This document shows positions 8,847 to 17,991 of a stretch of 64,000 bases of DNA, piece after piece (position 1 is the first letter of the stretch; every line of letters starts with the position of its first letter). The notes below the pieces were generated by a model that searched no databases, was not told the origin of the DNA, and saw only the letters and a list, made by a program, of their open reading frames with translations. The DNA comes from Peptococcaceae bacterium CEB3. Lineage in GTDB: Bacteria; Bacillota; Desulfitobacteriia; Desulfitobacteriales; Desulfitobacteriaceae. The translations under genes and the position numbers were made by a program. Where the stretch lies: positions 248,001-312,000 of the forward strand of contig LDXJ01000062.1 of NCBI GenBank assembly GCA_001029295.1. Direction: 5' to 3'.

Positions 8847-8874
8847 TTGACAGCTCAGGGGTGTTTACGATAAT
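8847..8874 (+). promoter_or_regulatory. Sigma-A promoter of icd
   Basis: A perfect -35 TTGACA, 16 bases, GATAAT. It lies 77 bases upstream of the isocitrate dehydrogenase start. Confidence 0.6.
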
Positions 8875-8950
8875 GTGGCAGGTGGGCACTGGGAGAGGAT
8901 TTATCATACGCGGGCCCAATCTTGGGGAATAGGGAGGAAAAAAGCGGTAC

Positions 8951-10159
8951 ATGCAAAAAATTACGATGCGCACCCCTTTAGTCGAGATGGATGGAGACGA
9001 AATGACCCGGATGATCTGGCAATCCATCAAGGATATATTGCTCAATCCTTACATCGATTTGCAGACGGAGTACTATGATCTCGGATTAAAGAAAAGGGAT
9101 GAGACCGAAGACAGGATCACAGCTGAGGCAGCCGCCGCCACGAAAAAATACGGAGTTGCCGTCAAATGCGCCACCATCACCCCCAATGCTCAGCGGGTTG
9201 AAGAGTACAACCTGAAAGAAATGTGGAAGAGCCCTAACGGGACTATTCGCGCGGCTCTGGATGGGACGGTTTTTCGTTCCCCCATTGTCGTAGCGGGAAT
9301 CCGGCCGCTCATACCCACTTGGAAAAAGCCGATCACGATCGCCAGGCACGCCTATGGAGACATCTATAGAAATGTCGAGTACCGGGTAGAGGAACCCGGT
9401 ACGGCAGAACTCGTCTTCACTAACCGTAAAGGAGAACAGACGCGGCAAACCGTCTTTGACTTCCTGGGCAAAGGAGTCGTGATGGGGATGCATAATCTCG
9501 ATCACTCGATTGCCAGCTTTGCTCGCTCTTGTTTCAATTATGCCTTGGACCTCAAACAGGACCTCTGGTTTTCGACCAAAGACACGATTTCCAAGCAATA
9601 TGATCATACCTTTAAAGATATTTTCCGGGAAATTTACGACGAGGAATACCGGGAAAAGTTCCGGGAAGCGGGGATCGAGTATTTTTATACGTTAATTGAC
9701 GATGCCGTGGCTCGTGTGATTCGTTCCGAGGGAGGCTATATCTGGGCCTGTAAGAACTATGACGGTGATGTCATGTCAGACATGGTGGCCACCGCTTTCG
9801 GCAGCCTGGCCATGATGACTTCGGTGCTGGTCTCCCCGGACGGCTGTTATGAGTTCGAAGCGGCCCATGGCACCGTCACCCGCCACTATTACCGCCATCT
9901 GAAGGGAGAAGAGACCTCCACCAATTCCATGGCTACGCTCTTTGCCTGGACCGGGGCTTTAAAAAAGCGCTCCGAGTTGGATGGACTGAGGGATTTGGCC
10001 GAGTTTGCCCGTAAATTGGAGACGGCGGCCCTGAAGACGATTGAGGGCGGGATTATGACCAAGGATCTGGCCCAAATTTCACTTCTCCCCGAGAAGAAAA
10101 CTGTCAATACGGAGGGTTTTCTCTGGGCTGTCAAGGGCGAGCTCGAGAGAGAACTGTAG
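8951..10159 (+). CDS. icd: NADP-dependent isocitrate dehydrogenase, eukaryotic-type
   Basis: Oxidatively decarboxylates isocitrate to 2-oxoglutarate with NADP+ in the cytoplasm. The 402-residue sequence matches the homodimeric subfamily of eukaryotic cytosolic/mitochondrial IDH rather than E. coli Icd. It has [17 protein letters not shown] with the substrate-binding Ser and Arg, [22 protein letters not shown] with metal-binding aspartates, and [10 protein letters not shown] of the cofactor site. A GGGAGG site lies 11 bases before ATG. It stands alone, with no aconitase or citrate synthase beside it; in an anaerobe it probably supplies 2-oxoglutarate and NADPH for biosynthesis. Confidence 0.95.
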   Translation: MQKITMRTPLVEMDGDEMTRMIWQSIKDILLNPYIDLQTEYYDLGLKKRDETEDRITAEAAAATKKYGVAVKCATITPNAQRVEEYNLKEMWKSPNGTIRAALDGTVFRSPIVVAGIRPLIPTWKKPITIARHAYGDIYRNVEYRVEEPGTAELVFTNRKGEQTRQTVFDFLGKGVVMGMHNLDHSIASFARSCFNYALDLKQDLWFSTKDTISKQYDHTFKDIFREIYDEEYREKFREAGIEYFYTLIDDAVARVIRSEGGYIWACKNYDGDVMSDMVATAFGSLAMMTSVLVSPDGCYEFEAAHGTVTRHYYRHLKGEETSTNSMATLFAWTGALKKRSELDGLRDLAEFARKLETAALKTIEGGIMTKDLAQISLLPEKKTVNTEGFLWAVKGELEREL

Positions 10160-10279
10160 TGGAAGGAGAAGTCTCCCCGGGACGAGGCATGTGAAAGGGA
10201 AGGTCCGGGAACGCCCCCGACCAATGCCGTGACATCAGGGGGAAGACTCCGGCAGAGAGTTAAAGAACCGGGATGGTCA

Positions 10280-10312
10280 AAGAGAGAAAGAGAGAAAGAG
10301 AGAAAGAGAGAA
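10280..10312 (+). repeat. Short tandem repeat, unit AGAGAAAG
   Basis: About four perfect copies of the 8-base unit AGAGAAAG, followed by a G-rich run, in the leader of the EamA gene. The unit number could change by slippage and alter spacing in the leader; this is inference. Confidence 0.85.
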
Positions 10313-10364
10313 GGGGGGGAAGGGGGTCTTTGCTGAAGCCGGAAGCAGCCGGGCCCCGCTGATT

Positions 10365-11270
10365 ATGAAAATACCGCGTTCTCTATGGGCTGATATTTTG
10401 CTGACTTTTGTCGCTCTTATCTGGGGCCTCAGCTTTACGGCTGTTAAGGATGGCATCGCCGTGATTCCGCCTATGGAGTTCATCGGCTTGAGGTTTATAA
10501 TTTCCTCCCTCGTGTTGGGAGTTGTCTTTTTCAACCACCTCAAAAAGATGACCCTTCAGGAATTACTGGCGGGTTGTGTGATTGGCTTTTTCCTCGCCCT
10601 CGGTTTTCTCACCCAAACTATTGGCTTGGCTTACACGACCCCTGGCAAGTCGGGTTTTTTAACCAGTTTGTATATTATCATCGTTCCCTTTTTGACTTCG
10701 CTGTTTTGCAAGAAATTCGTCGGCTGGATACCTATCGCCGCTGCCGTTTTGGCCTTCGTGGGAGTATGCTTGATCTCTTTAGCCAGAAGTGACGCCTTCT
10801 CGTTGGGTCCGGGAGATATTCTCTCCATTCTTTGTGCCTTTGCCTTTGCCCTGCAGATCCTGGCGGTTGCTCACTATGTTAAGAAGTACAACATGTATGT
10901 TTTAACCGTAATCCAGATTGTTGTCACAGGGGTTATCAGTTTGGCTTATTCTTTTACGTTCGAACCGGTCACCGGGGTTCTGCCCGGTACGGTCTGGCTG
11001 GCTATGATTTACACGAGCCTGATGGCAACCTGCTTTGCTTTTTTGGCGCAGAATTTCGCCCAAAAACATACTTCCTCATCTCACGCGGCTTTGCTGCTCG
11101 GTTTGGAAGCCCCTTTTTCCCTGCTGTTTTCCGTTGTCATTTGGGGTGAAGTCCTTACCCCCAGGAGTATTATAGGCAGTGCGCTTATCTTTGCGGCGAT
11201 CTTGCTGGTCGAGGTGATCCCCTCATTTTGGCAGTCGGCTGGCGGAAGGAAGGGTACTACGGTGTCGTAG
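10365..11270 (+). CDS. EamA/DMT family transporter
   Basis: A 301-residue membrane protein with ten predicted hydrophobic helices in two EamA repeats. The first starts ADILLTFVALIWGLSFTAVK, and each repeat ends in a hydrophobic helix followed by basic residues. The drug/metabolite transporter superfamily moves amino acids, nucleotides or other metabolites across the cytoplasmic membrane; the substrate cannot be told from sequence. It appears monocistronic, with a terminator 70 bases downstream. The ribosome site is weak, and the purine-rich tandem repeat lies in its leader. Confidence 0.9.
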   Translation: MKIPRSLWADILLTFVALIWGLSFTAVKDGIAVIPPMEFIGLRFIISSLVLGVVFFNHLKKMTLQELLAGCVIGFFLALGFLTQTIGLAYTTPGKSGFLTSLYIIIVPFLTSLFCKKFVGWIPIAAAVLAFVGVCLISLARSDAFSLGPGDILSILCAFAFALQILAVAHYVKKYNMYVLTVIQIVVTGVISLAYSFTFEPVTGVLPGTVWLAMIYTSLMATCFAFLAQNFAQKHTSSSHAALLLGLEAPFSLLFSVVIWGEVLTPRSIIGSALIFAAILLVEVIPSFWQSAGGRKGTTVS

Positions 11271-11339
11271 CGTTGTTTGGTTGATACTGGTTCTGATCAG
11301 AAATACTCGGTGTGCCGATGGTCACCGTACTGACATCTG

Positions 11340-11370
11340 CCCGCGTTTTCTTGAGAAACGCGGGTTTTTT
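11340..11370 (+). terminator. Intrinsic terminator after the EamA gene
   Basis: CCCGCGTTT, short loop, AAACGCGGG, then TTTTTT. Confidence 0.85.
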
Positions 11371-11522
11371 GAGAGACTCTGCCAGTCGGATGGAGGTCGG
11401 GGTGGAGGTGATCGACTACCGGCAGCGGCGGAGCGGGGACGGCGGCGGTAGCGGTGAATATGGGGTTTGCGTTATAGCCCCCTGCGTCGTTGGGATCACA
11501 TAGTTGCGACGGTGACGGACGT

Positions 11523-11556
11523 GCCGATACAGATGCAGCGCTGCATCTGTATCGGC
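11523..11556. promoter_or_regulatory. 34-bp perfect palindrome, candidate enhancer site for the sigma-54 activator
   Basis: Two 17-base arms (GCCGATACAGATGCAGC and its exact reverse complement) abut with no spacer. The centre is about 122 bp upstream of the -24 element of the adjacent sigma-54 promoter, the usual enhancer distance. There is no T-run, so it is not a terminator. Likely ligand: the activator encoded at 13448-15445 (inference). Confidence 0.6.
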
Positions 11557-11659
11557 TGTGCCGGTCAGATGCTACGGTGGGTGTATTTTGGCAAGCCTGA
11601 AACGGGACAAGATACGCCTGTGGCTGGGGGTGGGCGGTTGCGGCGGATCCGTCACTTTA

Positions 11660-11677
11660 TTGGCACAATTTTTGCTA
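11660..11677 (+). promoter_or_regulatory. Sigma-54 (-24/-12) promoter of the alcohol dehydrogenase
   Basis: TTGGCACAATTTTTGCTA fits the consensus YTGGCACR-N4-TTGCW, with exactly 10 bases between GG and GC. The expected start near 11688 leaves a ~195-nt leader. Confidence 0.75.
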
Positions 11678-11749
11678 ATACATTAACAACGAATATCGAG
11701 TTTTCAGAAGTGCGCAACTCGTCTAATCTCGGAGAGAGAGGAGGGATAA

Positions 11750-11845
11750 GTGAGTGACCTAATTTCAAGAGACAGCATCCTCGAGAGTGATGAGTCCTCG
11801 GGAGTGATGTGTCCGGCGTCAATGTTGGCCCGGAGAAGGAGCTAA
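11750..11845 (+). CDS. Possible 31-aa leader ORF
   Basis: A GTG start directly behind GAGAGGAGGGATAA opens a 31-codon frame (MSDLISRDSILES...) ending 38 bases before the dehydrogenase start, inside the sigma-54 leader. It could be a leader peptide or simply a strong stray ribosome site; no similarity is recognised. Confidence 0.25.
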   Translation: MSDLISRDSILESDESSGVMCPASMLARRRS

Positions 11846-11883
11846 ACGGCTGAGCCGCAAGCAAGAAAATGGGAGGGGTATCG

Positions 11884-12927
11884 ATGAAAGCGTTTGTCTA
11901 TCATGGTCCCAGGAATATGAGTCTTGACCAGGTGCCGGACCCGAAAATTCTCCAACCTACCGATGCCATTGTCAAGGTAACCACCTCTACCATTTGTGGC
12001 ACAGACAAACACATCAGAAACGGCGGGATGCCTGAAGTCGAGCCGGGGAGAATCATTGGCCACGAATTTTGCGCGGAGGTCGTTGAGACCGGGACGGGCG
12101 TGAAGAAATTTAAAAAAGGGGATAGGGTTGCCGTATCCTGTGTCACTCAGTGTCTGGAGTGTTACTACTGTAAACGCGGGCTGTATTCGCGCTGTGAAAA
12201 CGGCAGCTGGATTTTCGGTTATAAGATTGATGGCTGTCAGGCTGATTTCGTAAGGGTTCCCTATGCGGACAACGGGATGTACCTAATTCCCGACGGCTTG
12301 ACGGATGAGGACGTTTTATTCGTTGGAGATATTTTGTCTACAGGCTATTTCGGGTCCGAAAACGGCAAAATTCAGCCGGGAGATACTGTCGCCGTGTTCG
12401 GGTCAGGTCCGGTGGGGATGTGCGCGATGGCTGCGGCCCGCTTGTGGGGGCCGGCGAGAATTGTCGCTGTGGACATCGACGAATCCAGACTCCAATTTGC
12501 CCAAAAACAAGGTTGGGCTGACTATGGACTCAACCCCCAGAAAGTGGATGTGACAGAGGCCCTCAAGGATATGACTCACGGCCGGGGTGCGGATGTAACC
12601 ATTGAGGCCAACGGTTTTGAGCCGACATTTAAAGGGGCCATTGCGGGAGTAAGGCCGGGTGGAACTGTTTCCCTGATCGGGGTGTTCGAAAAACCTCAAA
12701 TGTTGGAGATGCAAAAACTCTGGATTCAAAATATTACGATCAAGATGGGGCTGGTGCCCTCCAATCACATACCTGAACTCATTGACCTGATCAAAGAGGG
12801 AAAACTCAACATGAAACCGCTTATCACGCACACAATACCGTTGTCACAGGTCGCGGAAGGGTATGATATCTTTGAACAGCGGCGTGATAACGCCATTAAA
12901 GTCGTGCTCAAAGCCGATGCCGATTGA
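11884..12927 (+). CDS. Zinc-dependent alcohol dehydrogenase (secondary-alcohol type)
   Basis: A 347-residue medium-chain dehydrogenase resembling clostridial NADP secondary-alcohol dehydrogenases. Catalytic zinc ligands are visible (TICGTDKH, GHEF and the aspartate in FVGDILSTG), as is a complete structural-zinc Cys set (CLECYYCKRGLYSRC) and the cofactor fold VFGSGPVGMCA. It would interconvert an alcohol with a ketone or aldehyde using NAD(P)H. Start 11884 is set by GGGAGGGG just upstream; ATG 11869 is an in-frame alternative. A sigma-54 promoter, an upstream palindrome and the neighbouring AcoR-like activator suggest substrate-induced expression (inference). Confidence 0.92.
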   Translation: MKAFVYHGPRNMSLDQVPDPKILQPTDAIVKVTTSTICGTDKHIRNGGMPEVEPGRIIGHEFCAEVVETGTGVKKFKKGDRVAVSCVTQCLECYYCKRGLYSRCENGSWIFGYKIDGCQADFVRVPYADNGMYLIPDGLTDEDVLFVGDILSTGYFGSENGKIQPGDTVAVFGSGPVGMCAMAAARLWGPARIVAVDIDESRLQFAQKQGWADYGLNPQKVDVTEALKDMTHGRGADVTIEANGFEPTFKGAIAGVRPGGTVSLIGVFEKPQMLEMQKLWIQNITIKMGLVPSNHIPELIDLIKEGKLNMKPLITHTIPLSQVAEGYDIFEQRRDNAIKVVLKADAD

Positions 12928-13045
12928 CCGCAAGCCCGATTGGGGGGGTCAAACGCGGGCGGGATGAGCGTAGAGTAAAGTAAGCCACGGTTAGTGCTGA
13001 TTAAGCCAGCGTTGTCAACGATGGTAAACGGTAGCAGGGATTAAA

Positions 13046-13074
13046 AGGAGGCGGGAAAACCCCGCCTCCTTCTC
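13046..13074 (+). terminator. Hairpin terminator after the alcohol dehydrogenase
   Basis: AGGAGGCGGG, loop AAAA, CCCCGCCTCCT, then a short pyrimidine run TCTC. The rest of the 12928-13447 gap is unremarkable apart from the promoter at 13323. Confidence 0.7.
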
Positions 13075-13322
13075 GCCTTCCCATGGTTAAACGGGCGGGG
13101 AGTATCGTGTCTCCTCTCTTATGGCTTAAACCACTTCTCGACTTCACATCTTGCGACAGCCGGCGGGGATCCTGTGTTTCTACGGATTGACTTCCTTCCC
13201 GCGTTGAAACGCGAGGATTTCCAAGTTCCAGCACTCAGCAGAAGCTGAGGCTGGACTGGCAGGCGGTACAAGTGGCCTCTATGCGGTCGCCGTTAGGCCG
13301 CCGGAGAGCGCACTATTCTATC

Positions 13323-13351
13323 TTGCTACGGAGCGAGGATACTCTTATAAT
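13323..13351 (+). promoter_or_regulatory. Sigma-A promoter of the sigma-54 activator gene
   Basis: TTGCTA, 17 bases, TATAAT, about 97 bases before the start codon. Confidence 0.6.
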
Positions 13352-13447
13352 TAGTTGGTAAGGGTACGAAGGTTATGAGCACTTGGTGTCTCCATGGCGT
13401 CAAACGCCGGTTGCGTGTGGTTGCGGGTACGGGATGAGGAGGTTGAA

Positions 13448-15445
13448 ATGGGCTTTCTTTTCGGAATTTCCAGCGGAGAGGGACTTTTCAGACAGAGAGA
13501 GGCATTGGAGGAGGCACGGAGTGCCTTTCTGTACAACCCCTTGAACTGTCGTTCGATGCGTCCGGTTATCTATGATTCCTGGCTGCGTTGTCTCCAGAGC
13601 GGGATCGATCCTGCGCGCAAACGGGCAAAGGATCCCTCAGAAAAGAAAGAGAACGGAGAGATCTCGGGGTCTTCCGGGCTCTGCGAATGTGCTTTGCCCG
13701 TTTTGACGGAGTTACTTGTTCAAGTGCAAGAAACCAGCCACCTTCTCATCCTGAGCGATGCCCAGGGACGGATCAATTTTCTCGACGGTGATCGCCGGGT
13801 GAAACGTCAGGCGGAAAGAATTAATCTAGTGCCGGGTGCCAACTGGGCGGAAGAGGAGATCGGGACGAATGCCATCGGCACCGGCCTGAAAGCCGGCAAC
13901 CCGGTTCAGGTTTTTGCGGCCGAGCATTTTTGCGAGGGGATTCATGACTGGGTCTGTTCCTCCGCGCCCATAGCGGACCCTTTGACGAGTGAGGTGCTGG
14001 GGGTTGTCGATGTCACCGGAAATTGGAGGGAAGCCCAGACTCACACCCTGGCCCTGGCGATGATGACTGCCAAGATGGTTGGACAAGAGATGCGGAAACA
14101 AGCGGAAATTGCGAGGCAGCAACTGAGGGAAAGATATTTAGCAGAGGTCCGCCGCTCTCAGGAGGACGGGATTGTTGTGTTTGACGGGGGGTTTAATCTT
14201 GTAGAGGCAAACCCTCGCGCCCGGGAATGGGCTGAACGTGCGACTGGAAGAAGTTCGGCCCGGGTGTGGTCCGACCCGGAACTTCGCGCGTACTTTTGGA
14301 CGCGTCACCGTTCCCTGGGGCAGGAGCATGGATACGAAGTTTTCCCGCAACAGTTGGGTTTTCCGGGCTTGATTCAGCAGATTTTCTCTGCCGGGAAAAG
14401 CATCGGGTTTCTTCTTATTCTGCGACCCCGGGGCGGCAAGAGAATAGGCAAGAGGCCCGCGGATTCTCCGTGGGAAAAAGTTATCGGCAGGTCCCCCAGC
14501 CTGCTTGCTGCCATCGAACAGTGCGACAGAGTGGCCAAAGCCAATGTCTCGATCCTCCTGTCGGGAGAAACCGGGTCAGGCAAAGAACTCTTCGCCCAAG
14601 CCATTTATCGGGCGAGTGAACGGCGCCGGGGCCCGTTTGTGGCTTTAAACTGCGGGGCGGTGCCACAGGAATTGTGTGCCAGCGAGCTTTTTGGTTATGC
14701 TCCCGGGACTTTCACAGGGGGAATGAAAGAAGGGAAGCAAGGGAAGTTCAAGCAGGCTCAGGGTGGGATATTGTTTCTTGATGAAGTCGGCGAGATTCCG
14801 TTGCCCTTACAGATTCACTTCCTGCGTGTACTGCAAGAGCGGGAAGTGGTACGGCTGGGAGCGGCAAAGGCCACCCCGGTGGATGTCCGGGTTATCGCCG
14901 CTACTCATCAAGATCTTGAGCAACTTGTGCATGACGGCTTGTTCCGCATGGATTTATATTATAGGTTAAACGTCGTAAGCATCGCGATTCCGCCTTTGAG
15001 AGAACGCCGGGAGGATATTCCGCTTTTGAGCGAGCACTTTCTGGAGGAACTGGCGCACAAATACGCCAGGCCGGGTCTTAAACTGGCTCCATTCGTGCGA
15101 GAATTTCTTGCCAACATTTATCCGTGGCCGGGAAATGTCAGGGAGTTGAGCAATAGTTTGGAGCACGCCGTGCTGTTTTGCCGCACCGGGACGATTATGA
15201 TGGATGATCTTCCTCAGCCCCTGCAACACTATTTGGGGGGTGATTCCCCTTTGAGCGAAACCGAACAGCCGGGCGTCGGACGAACAAAGACGAACGGAGA
15301 CCCGGAAAGGGAAGAACTGCTCGGTTTATTGCTGCAATCCGGAGGCAATCTGTCAGCCACGGCCCGCCGGTTAGGTGTAGCGCGTACGACCTTGTACAGG
15401 CATTTAGAGAAATGCGGAGTGAACAAAAACATGAGCTTTAATTAA
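13448..15445 (+). CDS. Sigma-54-dependent activator, AcoR-like (GAF-PAS-AAA+-Fis)
   Basis: About 665 residues. Residues ~30-230 resemble the sensory region of acetoin/glycerol-type activators such as AcoR and DhaR, with a GAF-like core (GTNAIGTGLKAG). A PAS-like segment follows, then the AAA+ domain with Walker A GETGSGKE, Walker B ILFLDEVGE and the arginine-finger region, and a C-terminal Fis-type helix-turn-helix (SATARRLGVARTTLYRHL). The sigma-54-contact loop reads GTFTGG instead of GAFTGA, keeping the essential Phe and Thr. Start 13448 follows GAGGAGG; an ATG at 13394 is in frame. It most likely activates the adjacent dehydrogenase through the 11523 palindrome. Confidence 0.92.
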   Translation: MGFLFGISSGEGLFRQREALEEARSAFLYNPLNCRSMRPVIYDSWLRCLQSGIDPARKRAKDPSEKKENGEISGSSGLCECALPVLTELLVQVQETSHLLILSDAQGRINFLDGDRRVKRQAERINLVPGANWAEEEIGTNAIGTGLKAGNPVQVFAAEHFCEGIHDWVCSSAPIADPLTSEVLGVVDVTGNWREAQTHTLALAMMTAKMVGQEMRKQAEIARQQLRERYLAEVRRSQEDGIVVFDGGFNLVEANPRAREWAERATGRSSARVWSDPELRAYFWTRHRSLGQEHGYEVFPQQLGFPGLIQQIFSAGKSIGFLLILRPRGGKRIGKRPADSPWEKVIGRSPSLLAAIEQCDRVAKANVSILLSGETGSGKELFAQAIYRASERRRGPFVALNCGAVPQELCASELFGYAPGTFTGGMKEGKQGKFKQAQGGILFLDEVGEIPLPLQIHFLRVLQEREVVRLGAAKATPVDVRVIAATHQDLEQLVHDGLFRMDLYYRLNVVSIAIPPLRERREDIPLLSEHFLEELAHKYARPGLKLAPFVREFLANIYPWPGNVRELSNSLEHAVLFCRTGTIMMDDLPQPLQHYLGGDSPLSETEQPGVGRTKTNGDPEREELLGLLLQSGGNLSATARRLGVARTTLYRHLEKCGVNKNMSFN

Positions 15446-15457
15446 CAGAGAAGTAGA

Positions 15458-16216
15458 TCAAGCGGGACGTATTTCGCTCACGCTTTTGAGAATGACATCC
15501 GCCCGTCCGTCCAACTCCCCGAAAATGGATGCTCCGGTCAGCACCCCGACCGTCAGTGCCGCCCTCCCAGCCCTGCCCATCTCGATGTCGAGCAGGGAAT
15601 CGCCGACGGCGAGGCACTCTTGGGGTTCAAGTTCCAATCGCTCACAGGCGAGCCGGAAAAGGGCCGGAGCCGGTTTGCCTTCCCGAACCTCGTCACGGCA
15701 GGCACAAGCGGAGATGAAAGGGCTCATTTTTGCCGCCTCTAACAGAGATCTCGTTCTGAGAAGGGAATCGTTAGTCGCCACGGCTATCTTGACCCCGGCT
15801 TTGTGCAAGGCGGAGAGCATCTCCAGGGTTCCGAACATGGGTATGGCCTGGCTGGCCAAGTCCACCTCCAAATCGGCTTCATCAAAAGCAGCCAGGATGG
15901 CGGCCAAGCCGCTGTCCCAGGGTAAGCCCAAGTGCAGGTAAAGTAGGGCATTGACCGCGGCCGCGGTCTGCTCCCTGGTTCCTATGACAATCACACTCCG
16001 TAAAGCGATCCGATCGTTCTCCTCAAGACCCATAACCCGCTCTGTCAGGCGGGTTATTTCAGTTGTCAGGTTCAGCTTTTTCTCCAAGATACCCGCGCGG
16101 GTGCGGATAAGGCGCGGCCATATTTTGAGGGAATCCATCAAGGTCCCGTCTTTGTCGAAAACGATGCCGCGGCAGCTCACTCGCTTGCCGTCCAAACTTA
16201 AGAGAGCCATACTCAC
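15458..16216 (-). CDS. HAD-family hydrolase (phosphoglycolate phosphatase-like)
   Basis: A 252-residue haloacid-dehalogenase-type phosphatase. Motif I FDKDGTLMDS carries the nucleophilic and acid/base aspartates, motif II is VATND, motif III REGKPAP and motif IV VGDSLLDIEMG. An alpha-helical C1 cap lies between motifs I and II. It hydrolyses a small phosphate ester in the cytoplasm; the substrate is unknown. GTG 16216 or ATG 16210 could start it, behind AGGGGATAGGG. It follows the flavodoxin-like gene by 17 bases, so the two are probably one transcript, and it converges with the sigma-54 activator. Confidence 0.88.
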   Translation of the reverse strand: MSMALLSLDGKRVSCRGIVFDKDGTLMDSLKIWPRLIRTRAGILEKKLNLTTEITRLTERVMGLEENDRIALRSVIVIGTREQTAAAVNALLYLHLGLPWDSGLAAILAAFDEADLEVDLASQAIPMFGTLEMLSALHKAGVKIAVATNDSLLRTRSLLEAAKMSPFISACACRDEVREGKPAPALFRLACERLELEPQECLAVGDSLLDIEMGRAGRAALTVGVLTGASIFGELDGRADVILKSVSEIRPA

Positions 16217-16233
16217 CCTATCCCCTCATACCT

Positions 16234-16791
16234 CTACAGCTTTAGCTTGGAAGCTGCCATTTCCCGCGCCGCGGCGTGAATGGTATCGAGCTTGTATCCC
16301 CGGCTCCTCTGGGTGATCCCGATAAGGTCGAACTTTTCCGTCTTGACATGCATTAGGAATCTTTCCATGGACGTCAGGCAGGAAGTCAAGCCATTGCCGC
16401 TTCCGCCGGCGGCAGCCACGGCGAGAAAAGGTTTACCCTGCAAAAAGGTCTTCTCGTTTCTGAAGGCTTCACAACGCCGCAGCCGATCGGTAAAAGCTTT
16501 GGCTGATTCGCTCAGATCGCCCCAATACACGGGTGTGATCAGGACGAAGGCGTCCGCGTCGGCCATGGAGGCATGCAAACTCTGGAAATCATCCTGAACC
16601 TGACATTCGTGCTCGTTGCGGCAAGGCCCCCAACCGTTACCGCAAGCTTGGCAGTGGCCTATCTGCAGGCGGTTCAGGTTGATCATGTCCACCTGAGCGC
16701 CGGCCGCTTCTGCCCCGGCCTTGGCGGCGCTGCCACAGGCAGCGGTTAAACCTTCAATATTAGGGCTGCCAGTCAAGATCATTACTTTCAT
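16234..16791 (-). CDS. NAD(P)H-dependent oxidoreductase, flavodoxin-like FMN protein
   Basis: A 185-residue flavodoxin-fold reductase with the FMN loop ILTGSPNIEGLT, the second flavin contact ITPVYWGDLS and a Cys-containing segment (HCQACGNGWGPCRNEHEC). This resembles iron-sulfur flavoproteins, though the cysteine spacing is looser than in the gene at 1827. The likely role is FMN-dependent reduction of quinones or electron transfer. The start at 16791 (MKVMILTGS) follows AAAGGATGG; upstream in-frame codons look non-conserved. A TATAAT box on this strand lies near 16835. Confidence 0.85.
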   Translation of the reverse strand: MKVMILTGSPNIEGLTAACGSAAKAGAEAAGAQVDMINLNRLQIGHCQACGNGWGPCRNEHECQVQDDFQSLHASMADADAFVLITPVYWGDLSESAKAFTDRLRRCEAFRNEKTFLQGKPFLAVAAAGGSGNGLTSCLTSMERFLMHVKTEKFDLIGITQRSRGYKLDTIHAAAREMAASKLKL

Positions 16792-17016
16792 AAAATCTAG
16801 TCCATCCTTTGCTTTGAATTTGCCGTGACCATTATAACACGTACGGGGCACGGAAGTCGTGGGTGGCGTAAAGAAGCGCCGCGTGGCGGTGGTTGGCTCG
16901 GCGTGTTATAATTAATGGTGATTAGTTGATTGGGCACAGATTCAGTTAGACTGTTGGCGATTGCGCCGCTGGAGCCGGATTAAACCGTAAGTATGCGCTG
17001 AGCTGGGGTGGGAAGA

Positions 17017-17139
17017 ATGATCATAGGTTTTGGCTTCGGGACTCCCATGCAGAGCATTCTGATGCTTTTACTTACGGCACTGGTTAGCTATTTCCTTTTT
17101 CGCGGCTGGCGCGGGAGAATTCGCGCCGGTTCGACCTGA
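17017..17139 (+). CDS. Small single-span membrane ORF, possibly frameshifted
   Basis: A 40-codon frame behind GGGGTGGGAAGA encodes one hydrophobic helix (SILMLLLTALVSYFLF) followed by a basic stretch. It stops at 17139, but an overlapping frame (+2, 17127-17189) continues with an acidic, helical tail ([18 protein letters not shown]) that looks coding. Joining them would give a ~56-residue membrane protein with a charged cytoplasmic tail. Either a one-base indel broke the gene or the two frames are unrelated. No family recognised. Confidence 0.4.
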   Translation: MIIGFGFGTPMQSILMLLLTALVSYFLFRGWRGRIRAGST

Positions 17140-17245
17140 CAGATGAGGAGATTGAGCGAAGGCTCGATGAAGAGTTGGGACGGAGGTGAGGCAGCAGGAG
17201 ACGCTGGTGAGAGTACAGGATGTCGGGGATGTTAGGAGGACTATA

Positions 17246-17962
17246 ATGATAAGCAGAATCGCCGAGGCCATAAAACTTAAGAATCAACCGGTAGCCGTCT
17301 TCCGCTCAGACGTTAAGCCCGCAGGAGCTCTGCAGTTCCGTGAGGAAAGGTGGGGCTGCGCCATCGCTATGTTAAATGCGGCGGCCAAAGGTCGCACGGC
17401 TGTCTTTGACGTTGAGACCACGACCTGTCAGGGCGGCAGAGTGGGGCTTGGCTTCAACCGCTTTGAGTTAGGCTTTATTGAGTATTTCCTGTCAACCGGC
17501 GGTGTCGGTGGGAGAGAAGGGGAATTTTACAAGAAGAGTCCGGAAATAGCGGCTCAATTTGCGACCGGATTGCCCGACGTGGCAGCGAAGACTTACCTGG
17601 TTTTCAGCCCCCTGTCCCAGTTGGCCCCGGACGAAACTCCTGAGGTCTTGATTTTTTTGGTCAACGCGGATCAACTTTCCGCCCTGGTGCAGTTTGCTAA
17701 TTTCGATAAACCGACCCAGGACAATGTTAAAGTGGAGATGGGTTCAGGTTGTCAACAAGCCGTACTCTATGCTTTAGCCGAGGTGGAGGCGGAAAATCCG
17801 AAGTGCGTCATAGGGCTGACCGATCCTTCCGCACGTAAGTTTATCGACAAGGATGTGCTTTCTTTCAGTATCCCCTACAGACGTTTTCTTGAACTGGAGG
17901 CCCAAGTGGATGAAAGTTTCCTGACCAAAGAGACCTGGCGGCAGATTGCGGCGAGAATTTAA
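17246..17962 (+). CDS. DUF169 family protein
   Basis: A 238-residue protein of the DUF169 family, which is widespread in anaerobes and has no assigned reaction. Visible hallmarks are an early VAVFRSD segment, a conserved Cys/Gly region ([12 protein letters not shown]), YFLSTGG and the C-terminal [13 protein letters not shown] and FSIPYRRF blocks. Several conserved cysteines (WGCAIA, TTCQGG, GSGCQQA) would suit metal or cofactor binding, but this is speculation. GTTAGGAGGAC directly before ATG 17246 fixes the start. It is transcribed alone and is followed by a pseudoknot-like repeat and a terminator. Confidence 0.85.
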   Translation: MISRIAEAIKLKNQPVAVFRSDVKPAGALQFREERWGCAIAMLNAAAKGRTAVFDVETTTCQGGRVGLGFNRFELGFIEYFLSTGGVGGREGEFYKKSPEIAAQFATGLPDVAAKTYLVFSPLSQLAPDETPEVLIFLVNADQLSALVQFANFDKPTQDNVKVEMGSGCQQAVLYALAEVEAENPKCVIGLTDPSARKFIDKDVLSFSIPYRRFLELEAQVDESFLTKETWRQIAARI

Positions 17963-17991
17963 CGGCGCTTCCCGCTGTGAAGGAACTGTAG

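Noticed and set aside
13040-13140. Third copy of the pseudoknot-like repeat
   Set aside because: It shares CCCGCC, TGGTTAAA and GGCGGG in order, but the spacing differs and the second helix cannot form; similarity is at chance level for GC-rich hairpins.
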